Part shown: piece after piece, positions 47,266 to 56,606 of the stretch | Numbering within the stretch: position 1 is the stretch's first letter | Layout: each line of letters begins with the position of its first letter | Source: Ancylomarina subtilis | GTDB lineage: Bacteria; Bacteroidota; Bacteroidia; Bacteroidales; Marinifilaceae | NCBI RefSeq assembly: GCF_004217115.1 | Contig: NZ_SHKN01000005.1 | Location: forward strand, 50,143 to 114,142 | DNA length: 64,000 bases | Direction: 5' to 3' | The notes under the pieces: model-generated | What the model was told of the DNA's origin: nothing | Databases searched by the model: none | The model's input: the letters and a program-made list of their open reading frames with translations, nothing else | Program-made: the position numbers and the translations under genes

Positions 47266-47943
47266 TTATCCCTTTTTCTTAATTTGTATCAAAAGGTCAA
47301 TATCCAGCAATTCCACCAATTTTTCATCGACTCGAATAATATTCTCCTTATTGAATTTTGAAAAGGTGTGAATGACACTTTCCCTGGAATAGCCAATGGT
47401 CTCAGCAATCTCTTTTCTCGAAAAAGGCAATTTAAAGGTACTGGAATTCTCCATTTGAGAGTAGTGTAACAGAAAGGTAGCTAAACTTCCCTCTACATTC
47501 TTATTGCTATACATCACCATTCGCTTAACCTGACGATGCGATGTTTTCGACATGGTTTCAATAATACCCATTGCAAAACTGCCATTGGTTTTAATTAATT
47601 GCTTGAATACTGCAATGTCTATCAGCAATACTCTGGAGGTTTCCATTGCCGTAGCCGAAATATGATAGGTCTTGTCGTAAAAGGCATGCGACAAACCCAA
47701 AAATCGATACTGCGGAGCCATACGAATCGTGTTGTTTCGCCCATCAGATTCAATATTAATCTTGGCTAATCCACTTAAGACGTAATATATATGCGTGGCA
47801 AAGCTCCCCTGCTTAATAATATTTTCATTCTTCTTAAAATCAAGAATTGTACTATTATTAATAATCATACTAACATCTCGACCTGAAAGGGAGGAGAAGC
47901 AAGGATGCTTCAGATATTGTTCCAACTCAAAATTATCATCCAT
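47266..47943 (-). CDS. Crp/Fnr family transcriptional regulator
   Basis: 225 residues. A cyclic-nucleotide-binding-like beta-roll (about 20-125, NENIIKQGSFATHIYYVLSGLAKINIE) is followed by a long dimer helix and a helix-turn-helix (LPFSRKEIAETIGYSRESVIHTFSKFNKENII, about 175-206). It lacks the N-terminal cysteine cluster of Fnr (only one Cys, at about 15), so it is not an Fe-S oxygen sensor of that type. It is divergent from the Dcu antiporter gene and next to a Crp-like half-site, so it probably controls the asparagine/C4-dicarboxylate genes. Confidence 0.9.
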   Translation of the reverse strand: MDDNFELEQYLKHPCFSSLSGRDVSMIINNSTILDFKKNENIIKQGSFATHIYYVLSGLAKINIESDGRNNTIRMAPQYRFLGLSHAFYDKTYHISATAMETSRVLLIDIAVFKQLIKTNGSFAMGIIETMSKTSHRQVKRMVMYSNKNVEGSLATFLLHYSQMENSSTFKLPFSRKEIAETIGYSRESVIHTFSKFNKENIIRVDEKLVELLDIDLLIQIKKKG

Positions 47944-48332
47944 ATCAATTCAACATTTATAAATTCTCGCAACAAATATCTGCTAATTTTTGATCAATCT
48001 GTATGTTACAAGATACTTAAATTTGATTTCAAAGAGTAAAATAACTCACCGAAAAATCACAAGACGACACGAGTCATAAACAAATCCACGACAATAAAGC
48101 CAAACATCTACTATACAGCTCATTAAGCAGCTGCAAGATCCGAACAAAATCAACAACAGGTAAACTACCTAGTATAACAAGGGTGAAATATCCTACTCCC
48201 TGTCACGCCTTTTCCTTTTACTTAGCGTAATTTACTTGTACACAATAGCGTGTCCAGCAACAGATTACAGCGCATATTTGATATCGGATAGCCATATATC
48301 TTTACCACCGAATCAGATAAAGAAAAATACAT
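47944..48332. promoter_or_regulatory. Divergent control region between the Crp/Fnr gene and dcu
   Basis: 389 bp without a gene. CAAGGGTGAAATAT at 48178-48191 is identical over 14 bases to the left part of the palindrome at 52254-52267. Here the right half is degenerate (CTAC in place of TCAC). TTGATCAA near 47990 is another short palindrome, but without the spacing of an Fnr box. Confidence 0.55.
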
Positions 48333-49646
48333 ATGTTTTGGATTGAATTTGCGACAGTATTAATAGCAATTTTTGTTGGAGCCCGATTAGGGGGAATTGG
48401 ACTTGGTGTAATGGGAGGAATTGGACTTTCTGTTTTGACCTTTATTTTTAATTTGCAGCCCACCTCACCTCCTATAGATGTGATGCTAATGATTGTATCA
48501 GTTATCACAGCTGCTGCTGCTATGCAAGCCGCTGGAGGACTGGACTATTTAGTCAAGCTGGCTGAAGGATTGCTTCGAAAAAACCCCAATCGGATTACCT
48601 TCTACGGACCGATCGTATCTTACTTGTTTACACTTGTGGCCGGTACAGGTCATGTTTGTTATTCGATATTACCTGTTATTTCAGAGGTGGCACGAGAAAC
48701 CGGCGTGCGTCCTGAGCGACCATTGTCTATTGCAGTGATTGCATCTCAACAGGCTATTACAGCAAGTCCTATATCTGCAGCAACCGTTGCTTTATTAGGT
48801 ATGCTAACACCTTACAACTTTGAATTGATCGATATATTGATGATCAGTATTCCCGCTACTTTCTTTGGTGTATTGCTTGGCGCCTTTGCAGCCAACAAGA
48901 TGGGAAAAGATTTAAAAGACGATCCTGAGTATCAAAAACGTTTAAAAGAAGGAAAGTTAACCGTGAAATCTGACAGCACGAATAAAGAAGTTCCAACTTC
49001 TGCAAAAATTTCCGTGGGACTATTCGTATTAGGTGCTTTCGCAATTGTCATGTTTGGCTCATTTGCCAGTTTACGTCCGGTATGGAATGTTGGGGGTGAA
49101 ATGGTTAAAATGGGGATGCCCGCTACCATCGAAATGGTGATGATGGCTATTGCAGCCCTGATCCTGATTTTTGCTAAAGTTAAAGTTGAAGATGTTGCCA
49201 AAGGAAATGTTTTCTCAGCAGGAATGCAGGCCGTGATTGCAATCTTCGGTATTGCCTGGATGGGTGATACATTCTTCGCAGCCAATATGGATTACCTGGG
49301 AGGCGGTATTAAGGAGATGGTGACCAATATGCCATGGCTGTTTGCCTTTGCCCTATTTGTACTTTCAATTCTGCTCTATAGCCAGGCAGCTACAGTTCGT
49401 GCCTTAATGCCTTTGGGCATTGCTTTAGGCCTTCCTGCTCCTGCACTTATTGCCATGTTCCCATCGGTAAACGGATACTTTTTTATTCCAAACTACCCAA
49501 CCGTAGTTGCTGCGATCAATTTTGACCAAACAGGAACAACACGCATTGGAAAATACCTGCTGAATCACAGTTTTATGATTCCGGGCATGGTGGCTACTAT
49601 TGGAGCCGTATCAATGGGATTTCTAATGATTTCAATATTATTCTAA
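48333..49646 (+). CDS. dcuB: Anaerobic C4-dicarboxylate antiporter (DcuA/DcuB family)
   Basis: 437 residues and polytopic, the usual length. Family segments are the glycine-rich GARLGGIGLGVMGGIGL, AAGGLDYLVKLAEGLLRKNPNRITFYGPIVSYLFTLVAGTGHVCYSILPVI, and ERPLSIAVIASQQAITASPISAATVALLG. It exchanges aspartate or fumarate outside for succinate inside during fumarate respiration. The next genes (exported asparaginase 45 bp downstream, porin, aspartase) point to aspartate as the incoming substrate. DcuA versus DcuB cannot be told by eye, so the symbol is provisional. Confidence 0.93.
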   Translation: MFWIEFATVLIAIFVGARLGGIGLGVMGGIGLSVLTFIFNLQPTSPPIDVMLMIVSVITAAAAMQAAGGLDYLVKLAEGLLRKNPNRITFYGPIVSYLFTLVAGTGHVCYSILPVISEVARETGVRPERPLSIAVIASQQAITASPISAATVALLGMLTPYNFELIDILMISIPATFFGVLLGAFAANKMGKDLKDDPEYQKRLKEGKLTVKSDSTNKEVPTSAKISVGLFVLGAFAIVMFGSFASLRPVWNVGGEMVKMGMPATIEMVMMAIAALILIFAKVKVEDVAKGNVFSAGMQAVIAIFGIAWMGDTFFAANMDYLGGGIKEMVTNMPWLFAFALFVLSILLYSQAATVRALMPLGIALGLPAPALIAMFPSVNGYFFIPNYPTVVAAINFDQTGTTRIGKYLLNHSFMIPGMVATIGAVSMGFLMISILF

Positions 49647-49675
49647 ATAAAATTAAACTAACGACTAATAAATAA

Positions 49676-50764
<1,089 letters not shown>

Positions 50765-50814
50765 AATATTGATTCTTAAATAGAATCACATCAAGTTACT
50801 TATTGATTTATAAT

Positions 50815-50848
50815 CCCTGGGGAGGATCGAGAGGTCACCTCCCCAGGG
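50815..50848 (+). terminator. Strong hairpin between ansB and the porin gene
   Basis: CCCTGGGGAGG (50815-50825) pairs perfectly with CCTCCCCAGGG (50838-50848), followed by CTTGTTTAT. The T run is imperfect, so it may terminate partly or protect the 3' end of the dcu-ansB mRNA. Confidence 0.6.
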
Positions 50849-50920
50849 CTTGTTTATCCCAAATTCAAGGGAAAAACCTCTCAAACGACTTACAATAGAA
50901 ACCTGTTTATAATAACTAAG

Positions 50921-52090
50921 ATGAGTTTAAAAAAATATATAATCGCGGCTCTTGCAGTTCTGACTATCGGAGGAACAGCTATGGCTCAGGAAGCAATAAA
51001 TCTGAAAGCGTTGGAGCAAAAAATTGCTTCTTTGGATCAGAAAAATGACTCTTTTAATTTCTACTTAAACCTTCAGAATTCTGCCAATATGTATATCAAT
51101 GGCGGCGATTACGAAGGCATCGATTTCAAAACAAACCAAATGCGTCTTGAGATGCGTGGTGAAGTGGTTAAAGGTATCCGTTACCGTGTTCGTCACCGTA
51201 TGAACCGTGGTACTTCTGCCGAAGGATTGGATAACCTGTCACGTGCAACTGATATTGCCTCTATCTCTATCGATGTTGCAAAGAACTTCACTATTACCGG
51301 TGGTAAGCAGTGTACAGCATTTGGTGGATACGAGTTCGACCTGAACCCTATTGACATTTACCAGTACAGCGACATGATCGACTATATGGATAACTTCCTA
51401 ACGGGTGTTGATTTCGCTTATCAGGTAAAAAGTCAGGAGTTCCGTTTACAAATTGTGAATTCTCGTAACGACTATATGGATAATATCTACGAAGGATTGA
51501 ACGGTGTAGAAGCCAGCAAAAATGCTTTGGGTTATACCTTAAACTGGAATGGTAGCCTTTTCGACGGTAAAGTGCAGACACGTTGGTCTTACTCTTTATT
51601 CGAAGATGCTAAGGATAAATTCACAAACTACATTGCTTTGGGTACACAAGTAAAATTGGGTAAAAAAGCACAATTGCAGTTCGACTGGATGAACTCTCAC
51701 GAGGATATCGACCGTAAAGGCATTGTTTCGGATATGATGAATGCCAATGGTGGTGAGTACGTTCGCGGAATGGATGTGGTGTACAACTCATTGGTTGCCA
51801 AAGTTGATTACCGTGTGAACAACAAATTCAACATGTTTGTGAAAGGGATGTACGAAACAGCTACCAACGAAGGTAACACTGATGCCAACCTAAACGACGA
51901 GTTCCGTACATCATACGGTTACATGACTGGTTTGGAATATCACCCAATTGCAGAAGGCCTGAAAATCTTCTTCACATACACAGGTCGCTATTTCGATTAC
52001 GACAGTAGCCTGACTGAAAATATGGGTCTTAAAGATCAGTACACAAACCGTTTCTCAATTGGTATGGTTTACAGACTTAAAATGTACTAG
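50921..52090 (+). CDS. Outer-membrane porin
   Basis: 389 residues. Signal peptide (1-22, IIAALAVLTIGGTAMAQ), a short coiled segment (LKALEQKIASLDQKND) and then a 16-18-strand type barrel. The strands alternate aromatic and polar residues (FRLQIVNSRND, LGYTLNWNGSLFDGKVQTRWSYSLFED) and the end is FSIGMVYRLKMY with an aromatic two residues from the terminus. It resembles OprO/OprP-like porins. Its place between asparaginase and aspartase suggests that it lets asparagine, aspartate or other C4 acids through the outer membrane. The substrate is inference. Confidence 0.85.
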   Translation: MSLKKYIIAALAVLTIGGTAMAQEAINLKALEQKIASLDQKNDSFNFYLNLQNSANMYINGGDYEGIDFKTNQMRLEMRGEVVKGIRYRVRHRMNRGTSAEGLDNLSRATDIASISIDVAKNFTITGGKQCTAFGGYEFDLNPIDIYQYSDMIDYMDNFLTGVDFAYQVKSQEFRLQIVNSRNDYMDNIYEGLNGVEASKNALGYTLNWNGSLFDGKVQTRWSYSLFEDAKDKFTNYIALGTQVKLGKKAQLQFDWMNSHEDIDRKGIVSDMMNANGGEYVRGMDVVYNSLVAKVDYRVNNKFNMFVKGMYETATNEGNTDANLNDEFRTSYGYMTGLEYHPIAEGLKIFFTYTGRYFDYDSSLTENMGLKDQYTNRFSIGMVYRLKMY

Positions 52091-52186
52091 ACATTTGTCA
52101 CTATGGCTTATTTAAATGTTACTATCTGAACACATTTTGAATAAAATGCCCCTCGCATTTTAAAGCTTACTGTTACAAATTATCAT

Positions 52187-52223
52187 AGAGGGGTTCCTGT
52201 TTTATCGGGCACCCCTCTTTTTT
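52187..52223 (+). terminator. Terminator of the porin gene
   Basis: AGAGGGGT (52187-52194) pairs with ACCCCTCT (52211-52218), a perfect eight-base stem followed by seven T. It is about 97 bp past the porin stop. Confidence 0.78.
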
Positions 52224-52256
52224 ATAAGACTCATAAACAAGGTCTTTAAAATTCAA

Positions 52257-52274
52257 GGGTGAAATATTTCACCC
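52257..52274. promoter_or_regulatory. Crp/Fnr-type operator upstream of aspA
   Basis: GGGTGAAATATTTCACCC is a perfect 18-base palindrome with the GTGA-N6-TCAC core of Crp-family sites. CAAGGGTGAAATAT (52254-52267) recurs exactly upstream of the dcu gene (48178-48191). It lies in the aspA upstream region, 246 bp from the start codon and after the porin terminator. Confidence 0.7.
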
Positions 52275-52349
52275 CTAAACAGGCGATAAAGAGTTTTATT
52301 TTAAGTCGAACAGCATATCTCTTTTGATACAGCATATTGGGACTTAATC

Positions 52350-52357
52350 TATTTTTG
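52350..52357 (+). promoter_or_regulatory. Possible -7 element of the aspA promoter
   Basis: TATTTTTG (52350-52357) matches TAnnTTTG exactly. No TTTG at the usual distance is seen (the nearest, 52323-52326, is 23 bases away), which would fit an activator-dependent promoter. A second palindrome, TCACAA-CT-TTGTGA (52427-52440), overlaps another CAACTTTG-like box. Confidence 0.4.
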
Positions 52358-52519
52358 AACCGAAATAAAAACAGCAAATCTGAGCTTAAGAATTCTTACA
52401 AATAAAAGCCTCCTCAACAATCCCATTCACAACTTTGTGATGGATCAATTTAAAAGGGACAGAATAACAAAGGATAAAGCAATCAGATAGATTAAATAAT
52501 AATTAAAGGAATTTCTTCG

Positions 52520-53926
52520 ATGAAAACAAGACAAGAACACGATCTATTGGGTTACAAAGAGGTACCAGCTGATGCATATTATGGTATTCAAACCCTCCGT
52601 GCCGTTGAGAACTTTGATATCTGTGGTGTAAAACTTAGCTTCTATCCCCTGTTTATTGATGCTTTGGCAATGGTAAAAATGGCTTCGGCAAAAGCAAACA
52701 ACGAATTGGGATTGCTTTCTGACGAACTAACTAAAGTAATTGTAAAAGCGGGTGAAGAAGTTTTGGCTGGCGAATATTACGACCAGTTTCCTGTTGACAT
52801 GATTCAAGGGGGTGCGGGTACATCAACCAATATGAATGCCAACGAGGTAATTGCCAACCGTGCATTGGAATTGATGGGATTTGAAAAAGGAGAATACGAG
52901 CACTGTCATCCAAACAACCATATCAACCTTTCGCAATCGACTAATGATGCCTATCCTACTGCCATCAAGATTGCTTTGATCAACCACAATACACGTCTTG
53001 TTGAGGTATTGAAAAACCTGGTTGAGTCTTTCCGTGCTAAGGGTAAAGAATTTGCTCACGTTATTAAAATGGGTCGTACCCAACTTCAGGATGCAGTACC
53101 AATGACACTGGGACAGGAATTCGAAGCCTATGCTGCAAACCTTGAAGAAGAAATTGCGCGTTTGAACCAAAATGCACAATTGTTCCGCGAAGTGAACATG
53201 GGAGCTACTGCTATCGGAACAGGTATCAACTCTGAGCCTGAGTACTCTGAAAAAGTAGTAAGACACTTGCAACAAATTACCAATTTGGATATTGTTTTGG
53301 CGGGTAACCTGATTGAGGCGACACCTGACACCGGTTCATACGTTATGTACTCGTCTGCATTGAAACGTTTGGCTGTTAAACTATCTAAAATTTGTAACGA
53401 CCTTCGTTTGATGTCTGCAGGTCCACGTTGTGGATTGAATGAAATCAACCTACCAAAAATGCAACCAGGTTCTTCAATCATGCCAGGTAAAGTAAACCCT
53501 GTTATTCCAGAGGTGGTTAACCAGGTTGCTTTCAAAGTTATTGGTAACGATTTGACCGTAACTTTTGCTGCTGAAGCCGGACAATTGCAACTAAATGTGA
53601 TGGAGCCTGTATTGGTAAGATCCATTTTGGAATCAATGGAAATGCTTGAAAAAGCAATGGACGTGCTAAAAGACAAATGTATCACTGGTATTACTGCCAA
53701 CGAAGAACACTGTCGTGAGATGGTGCTTAATAGTATTGGTATTGTAACTGCATTGAACCCAACCTTAGGTTACGAAGCCTCTTCAGCTTTGGCTAAGGAA
53801 GCCCTTGCTGATAACCGCAGCGTTTACGATTTGGTTTTGGAGAAAAATCTATTGACCAAAGAGATGTTGGACGAATTGCTACAACCTGAAAGAATGATCA
53901 AACCTCAAAAGTTTGTAACAAAATAA
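52520..53926 (+). CDS. aspA: Aspartate ammonia-lyase (aspartase)
   Basis: 468 residues, full length for the fumarase/aspartase superfamily. It splits aspartate to fumarate and ammonia. Motifs are GGAGTSTNMNANEVIANRALE (about 96-116), HINLSQSTNDAYPTA (about 134-148), the TAIGTG segment and the signature GSSIMPGKVNPVIPE carrying the catalytic serine. Fumarase is excluded by the aspartase-like N-terminus (RQEHDLLGYKEVPADAYYGIQTLRA) and by context. It has its own control region with a Crp-like site. It completes the asparagine to fumarate route of this locus. Confidence 0.95.
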   Translation: MKTRQEHDLLGYKEVPADAYYGIQTLRAVENFDICGVKLSFYPLFIDALAMVKMASAKANNELGLLSDELTKVIVKAGEEVLAGEYYDQFPVDMIQGGAGTSTNMNANEVIANRALELMGFEKGEYEHCHPNNHINLSQSTNDAYPTAIKIALINHNTRLVEVLKNLVESFRAKGKEFAHVIKMGRTQLQDAVPMTLGQEFEAYAANLEEEIARLNQNAQLFREVNMGATAIGTGINSEPEYSEKVVRHLQQITNLDIVLAGNLIEATPDTGSYVMYSSALKRLAVKLSKICNDLRLMSAGPRCGLNEINLPKMQPGSSIMPGKVNPVIPEVVNQVAFKVIGNDLTVTFAAEAGQLQLNVMEPVLVRSILESMEMLEKAMDVLKDKCITGITANEEHCREMVLNSIGIVTALNPTLGYEASSALAKEALADNRSVYDLVLEKNLLTKEMLDELLQPERMIKPQKFVTK

Positions 53927-53986
53927 TATCAAAACTGATGGCACGGCCCTGACCCATGCCACAGATAATTTACCTTTCATGAGTGT

Positions 53987-54050
53987 AAGACGGCAAGTTC
54001 GCTGTTTTAGGATTGATCTCAATTCTAAAACAGATGGCTTGCCGTTCTTC
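53987..54050 (+). terminator. Long hairpin downstream of aspA
   Basis: ACGGCAAG pairs with CTTGCCGT and, after a small internal loop, CTGTTTTAG pairs with CTAAAACAG. The tip is further closed by ATTGA/TCAAT. It is followed by TCTTCGTTT. It probably ends the aspA transcript. Confidence 0.6.
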
Positions 54051-54247
54051 GTTTAAGGTGAGTTATATTTTATTTCCTAAACGGTAGGAACATGTAACAT
54101 TAGGTATTAAAGAACTCAAACCGAACTAATGCAAATATTTACTACGACTACTTATACAAAATATTTACATTAGTTATTTCTTACCAGTCATCATCTGATT
54201 CCTCAGTTAAGTCAGTTACATAAGAATAAAAGTTTTGAGCGTGATTT

Positions 54248-54349
54248 GTCAGCCTGCCGTGAGGCGTGATTCAAATTTAACCACAAATAGTAACAAGGAT
54301 CAGGCTGACTTGATTTTTTGCTTACTTTTTTATCGAAGAAAAAAGTAAG
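54248..54349. repeat. Dispersed-type palindromic repeats downstream of aspA
   Basis: GTCAGCCTG (54248-54256) and CAGGCTGAC (54301-54309) are a perfect inverted repeat 44 bases apart. Directly after it CTTACTTTTTT (54321-54331) pairs with AAAAAAGTAAG (54339-54349). Stretches of this kind recur in Bacteroidota genomes between genes (recall). No reading frame is supported here. Confidence 0.5.
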
Positions 54350-54381
54350 AGCCCAGCGGCTTGAGCGACAAGAAATAACAT

Positions 54382-54440
54382 ACAAACCACCTCCTCACTC
54401 TCCCGAGAAATCGAGACGGGTACTCCTCCTTAACCAAGGA
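54382..54440 (+). repeat. Dispersed repeat, copy 1 (ACAAACCACCTCC ... ACTCCTCCTT family)
   Basis: The stretch starts ACAAACCACCTCC and contains CGAG, CGGGTACTCCTCCTT and AAGGA. It matches in order the reverse complement of 57328-57382 (ACAACCACCTCC ... GAGTACTCCTCCTTGG). The two copies lie in opposite orientation on either side of the kinase/regulator pair. Confidence 0.55.
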
Positions 54441-54500
54441 TGAGAAATCAATTGTTATCGAGTTGCCACATTTACAGCTTAACTATCATCAGAGCATGAC
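54428..54500 (+). repeat. Direct repeat flanking the 41-bp array, left copy
   Basis: CCTTAACCAAGGA, GAGAAATCAATTG, GTTGCCACATTTACAGCTT and CAGAGCATGAC occur in this order here and again at 54840-54908. The two copies differ by a few substitutions and indels. They bracket the tandem array, so the array may have grown inside, or inserted into, a duplicated element. Confidence 0.7.
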
Positions 54501-54524
54501 ATAACCAATGGGGTTCTCACACTT

Positions 54525-54779
54525 ACAGCTTGCGAGGGCTTCGTGCCCCAGGGATCGGCTCATTTGCAGCTTGCAAATGCTTCATGCCCATGGGATCGTC
54601 TCGTTTGCAGCTTGCGAGAGCTTCGCGCCCCAGGGATTGTCATACTTGCAGCTTGCAAATGCTTCATGCCCGTGGGATCGTTTCATTTGCAGCTTGCAAA
54701 TGCTTCATGCCCATGGGATCGGCTCGTTTGCAGCTTGCGAGGGCTTCACGCCCGCAGGAATGTCTGCCTGCAGCTTATC
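54525..54779 (+). repeat. Tandem array of about six 41-bp units
   Basis: Units start at 54525, 54566, 54607, 54648, 54689, 54730 (40 bp) and a partial one at 54770. Each begins GCAGCTTGC. Two unit types exist: A (GCAAATGCTTCATGCCC, units 2, 4, 5) and B (GCGAGGGCTTCGTGCCC-like, units 1, 3, 6). Type A units can form TTTGCA-GCT-TGCAAA hairpins, and most contain CCCATGGG-like palindromes. The array is much richer in GC than its surroundings. Open frames cross it in all three forward phases, but the 41-bp period is not a multiple of three and no start or signal supports a gene. Confidence 0.85.
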
Positions 54780-54839
54780 TTTAGTCGAAATATAACGGCT
54801 TGAGTGAAAAAAAATAGCCCTCGCTCCTTCGGGTCCCCC

Positions 54840-54908
54840 CCTTAACCAAGGAGAAATCAATTGCAATCAAGTTGCCACATTTACAGCTTGCTACCGTCAG
54901 AGCATGAC
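54840..54908 (+). repeat. Direct repeat flanking the 41-bp array, right copy
   Basis: Second copy of the element at 54428-54500, with CCTTAACCAAGGA, GAAATCAATTG, GTTGCCACATTTACAGCTTG and CAGAGCATGAC. About 108 bp lie between it and the sensor kinase start. Confidence 0.7.
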
Positions 54909-55016
54909 TCCAAAAGGAGATTTTAACTTTTCCTTAAGTTTAATTAGTGCTTCATTAAGAGCCATTATCTAAGTCAATTGTTAAATTTGTAGGTAAGCGA
55001 CATTTAAATTGCTCTT

Positions 55017-56603
55017 ATGAATAAAAAACTCATTGTAGGTCTTATCGTTCTCATGTCAATTTCTCTGCTTGGAATCATTGGCGTTCAGGTTTTATGGATA
55101 CAAAACAGTATTCGTATTGAAGAGAAAAAGTTTGATGATAATATCAAGACGGTCTTACAAACAGTTGTTGATAAACTTGAACAAGTTGAAGATATCCAAA
55201 TCATTGGCACGGGCTTAAACTGGGTCAAACAAATTAATAAGAACGACAGTGATATCGTCAAAATATCAGAATTTATCGACAAGAAAAATAATCGGAAACA
55301 GCAAAAAATTATCATTCGAGGCAATCACGACTCCCTTTCTAAAAATAAGATTCTAGAAACAAGAGCTCATGTTGTGATTCAAGCAGATGGTGCAGAACTT
55401 AAAGTTGAGGGCAATTCAGATGATGATAACGATTCGACCATCGATATTAACATTAATCTAACAGATACCGATACCCTGATTCGAATACAGAAAAAGGAAA
55501 AGCAAATTGAGAAGCTATTCAATAAGGTTATTTACGAATACAAACTGAAGGATAACAAGCTTGAAGAACGAATTGACCAGGATGAACTGGCTCAGCAACT
55601 GAATCAAGCCATAAGGGATGCACATTTAAATCTCGACTACCAGTTTGGAATAACAAATAATGCCAACACCAAACTTATTTTCTGTTCGGATAGCACGCAA
55701 AATACAAGCATTCTGAATTCGAAATACAAGCAGAGTTTATTCCCTGGCGATGTTTTTAAAAAAAACAACCAGCTCTTGCTATCGGTATCAAACCGAACCC
55801 GGACGATTTATAAAAACATTTTGCCTCTGCTTATTCTCTCTGGAATATTCACCTTTTTTATTCTCGCCAGTTTTATTGCAACCCTGACTTTCATCTTTAA
55901 ACAGAAAAAAATCAGCGATATCAAAACGGATTTCATCAATAATATGACACATGAATTTAAAACGCCCATAGCCACCATTGCTTTGGCCAGCGATTCTATT
56001 GTCAACCCCAAAGTCATTGGTTTACCCGAGCGCATCCGGTACTTTGCCTCCATCATTAAAGACGAAAATTACCGCATGAACACTCAGGTTGAAAATATCA
56101 TGCAATTGTCGCTCAACGGAAAACACAAACTGGCAATCAACCCGCAGGCTCTTCACCTAAACGAAAGCATACAAAAAGCTGCCGAGCATATGCAACTTCA
56201 AATCGACGAAAAAAACGGAAGTCTGAGTTTGAAACTGGATGCCGTCAACGATATTACCAAAGTGGATGAGGTTCATTTTATTAATGTGCTGTTTAATTTA
56301 CTCGACAACGCCATAAAATATTCGGATGGCAATCCGGTAATTGAAATCGGCACAAAAAATACGGGCCATCACATAAGGGTTTGGGTAAAAGACCAGGGAA
56401 TAGGAATGAGTCCTAAAAGCCAGAAACGAATCTTTAAAAAGTTTTATCGGGTTCAATCCGGAAATATTCACAAGGTTAAAGGATTTGGTCTGGGTTTATG
56501 CTATGTGAAACTGATTGTCGACCGCCATGAGGGCGATATAAAAGTAAATAGTAAATTGGGACAAGGAACCACAGTTGAAATCACATTGCCGTTAAAACTA
56601 TAA
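55017..56603 (+). CDS. Membrane sensor histidine kinase (RprX/PhoR-like)
   Basis: 528 residues. One N-terminal membrane helix (about 5-27), a large periplasmic sensor region (about 30-265, acidic around 134-152), a second helix (about 266-295) and a HisKA domain with the phosphorylated H312 in NNMTHEFKTPIATIALASDSI. The ATPase domain has the N-box NVLFNLLDNAIKYSDG, DQGIGM and GFGLGLCYVKLIV. Its regulator follows after 3 bp. The pst genes start 1.1 kb downstream, which suggests phosphate sensing. However, the pair resembles Bacteroides RprX/RprY as remembered, so the signal is uncertain. Confidence 0.9.
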   Translation: MNKKLIVGLIVLMSISLLGIIGVQVLWIQNSIRIEEKKFDDNIKTVLQTVVDKLEQVEDIQIIGTGLNWVKQINKNDSDIVKISEFIDKKNNRKQQKIIIRGNHDSLSKNKILETRAHVVIQADGAELKVEGNSDDDNDSTIDININLTDTDTLIRIQKKEKQIEKLFNKVIYEYKLKDNKLEERIDQDELAQQLNQAIRDAHLNLDYQFGITNNANTKLIFCSDSTQNTSILNSKYKQSLFPGDVFKKNNQLLLSVSNRTRTIYKNILPLLILSGIFTFFILASFIATLTFIFKQKKISDIKTDFINNMTHEFKTPIATIALASDSIVNPKVIGLPERIRYFASIIKDENYRMNTQVENIMQLSLNGKHKLAINPQALHLNESIQKAAEHMQLQIDEKNGSLSLKLDAVNDITKVDEVHFINVLFNLLDNAIKYSDGNPVIEIGTKNTGHHIRVWVKDQGIGMSPKSQKRIFKKFYRVQSGNIHKVKGFGLGLCYVKLIVDRHEGDIKVNSKLGQGTTVEITLPLKL

Positions 56604-56606
56604 GCT

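Noticed and set aside
47985..47995. TTGATCAA upstream of the Crp/Fnr gene as an Fnr box
   Set aside because: The half-sites lack the four-base spacer of an Fnr site, and the regulator has no iron-sulphur cysteine cluster.
54525..54779. The tandem array as a CRISPR locus
   Set aside because: Whole 41-bp units repeat without unique spacers, and no cas gene is near.
54508..54803. Three overlapping open frames of 84-95 codons across the 41-bp array
   Set aside because: They exist because the 41-bp unit contains no stop in any phase. There is no ribosome-binding site, signal or conserved start, and three equal frames argue against coding.
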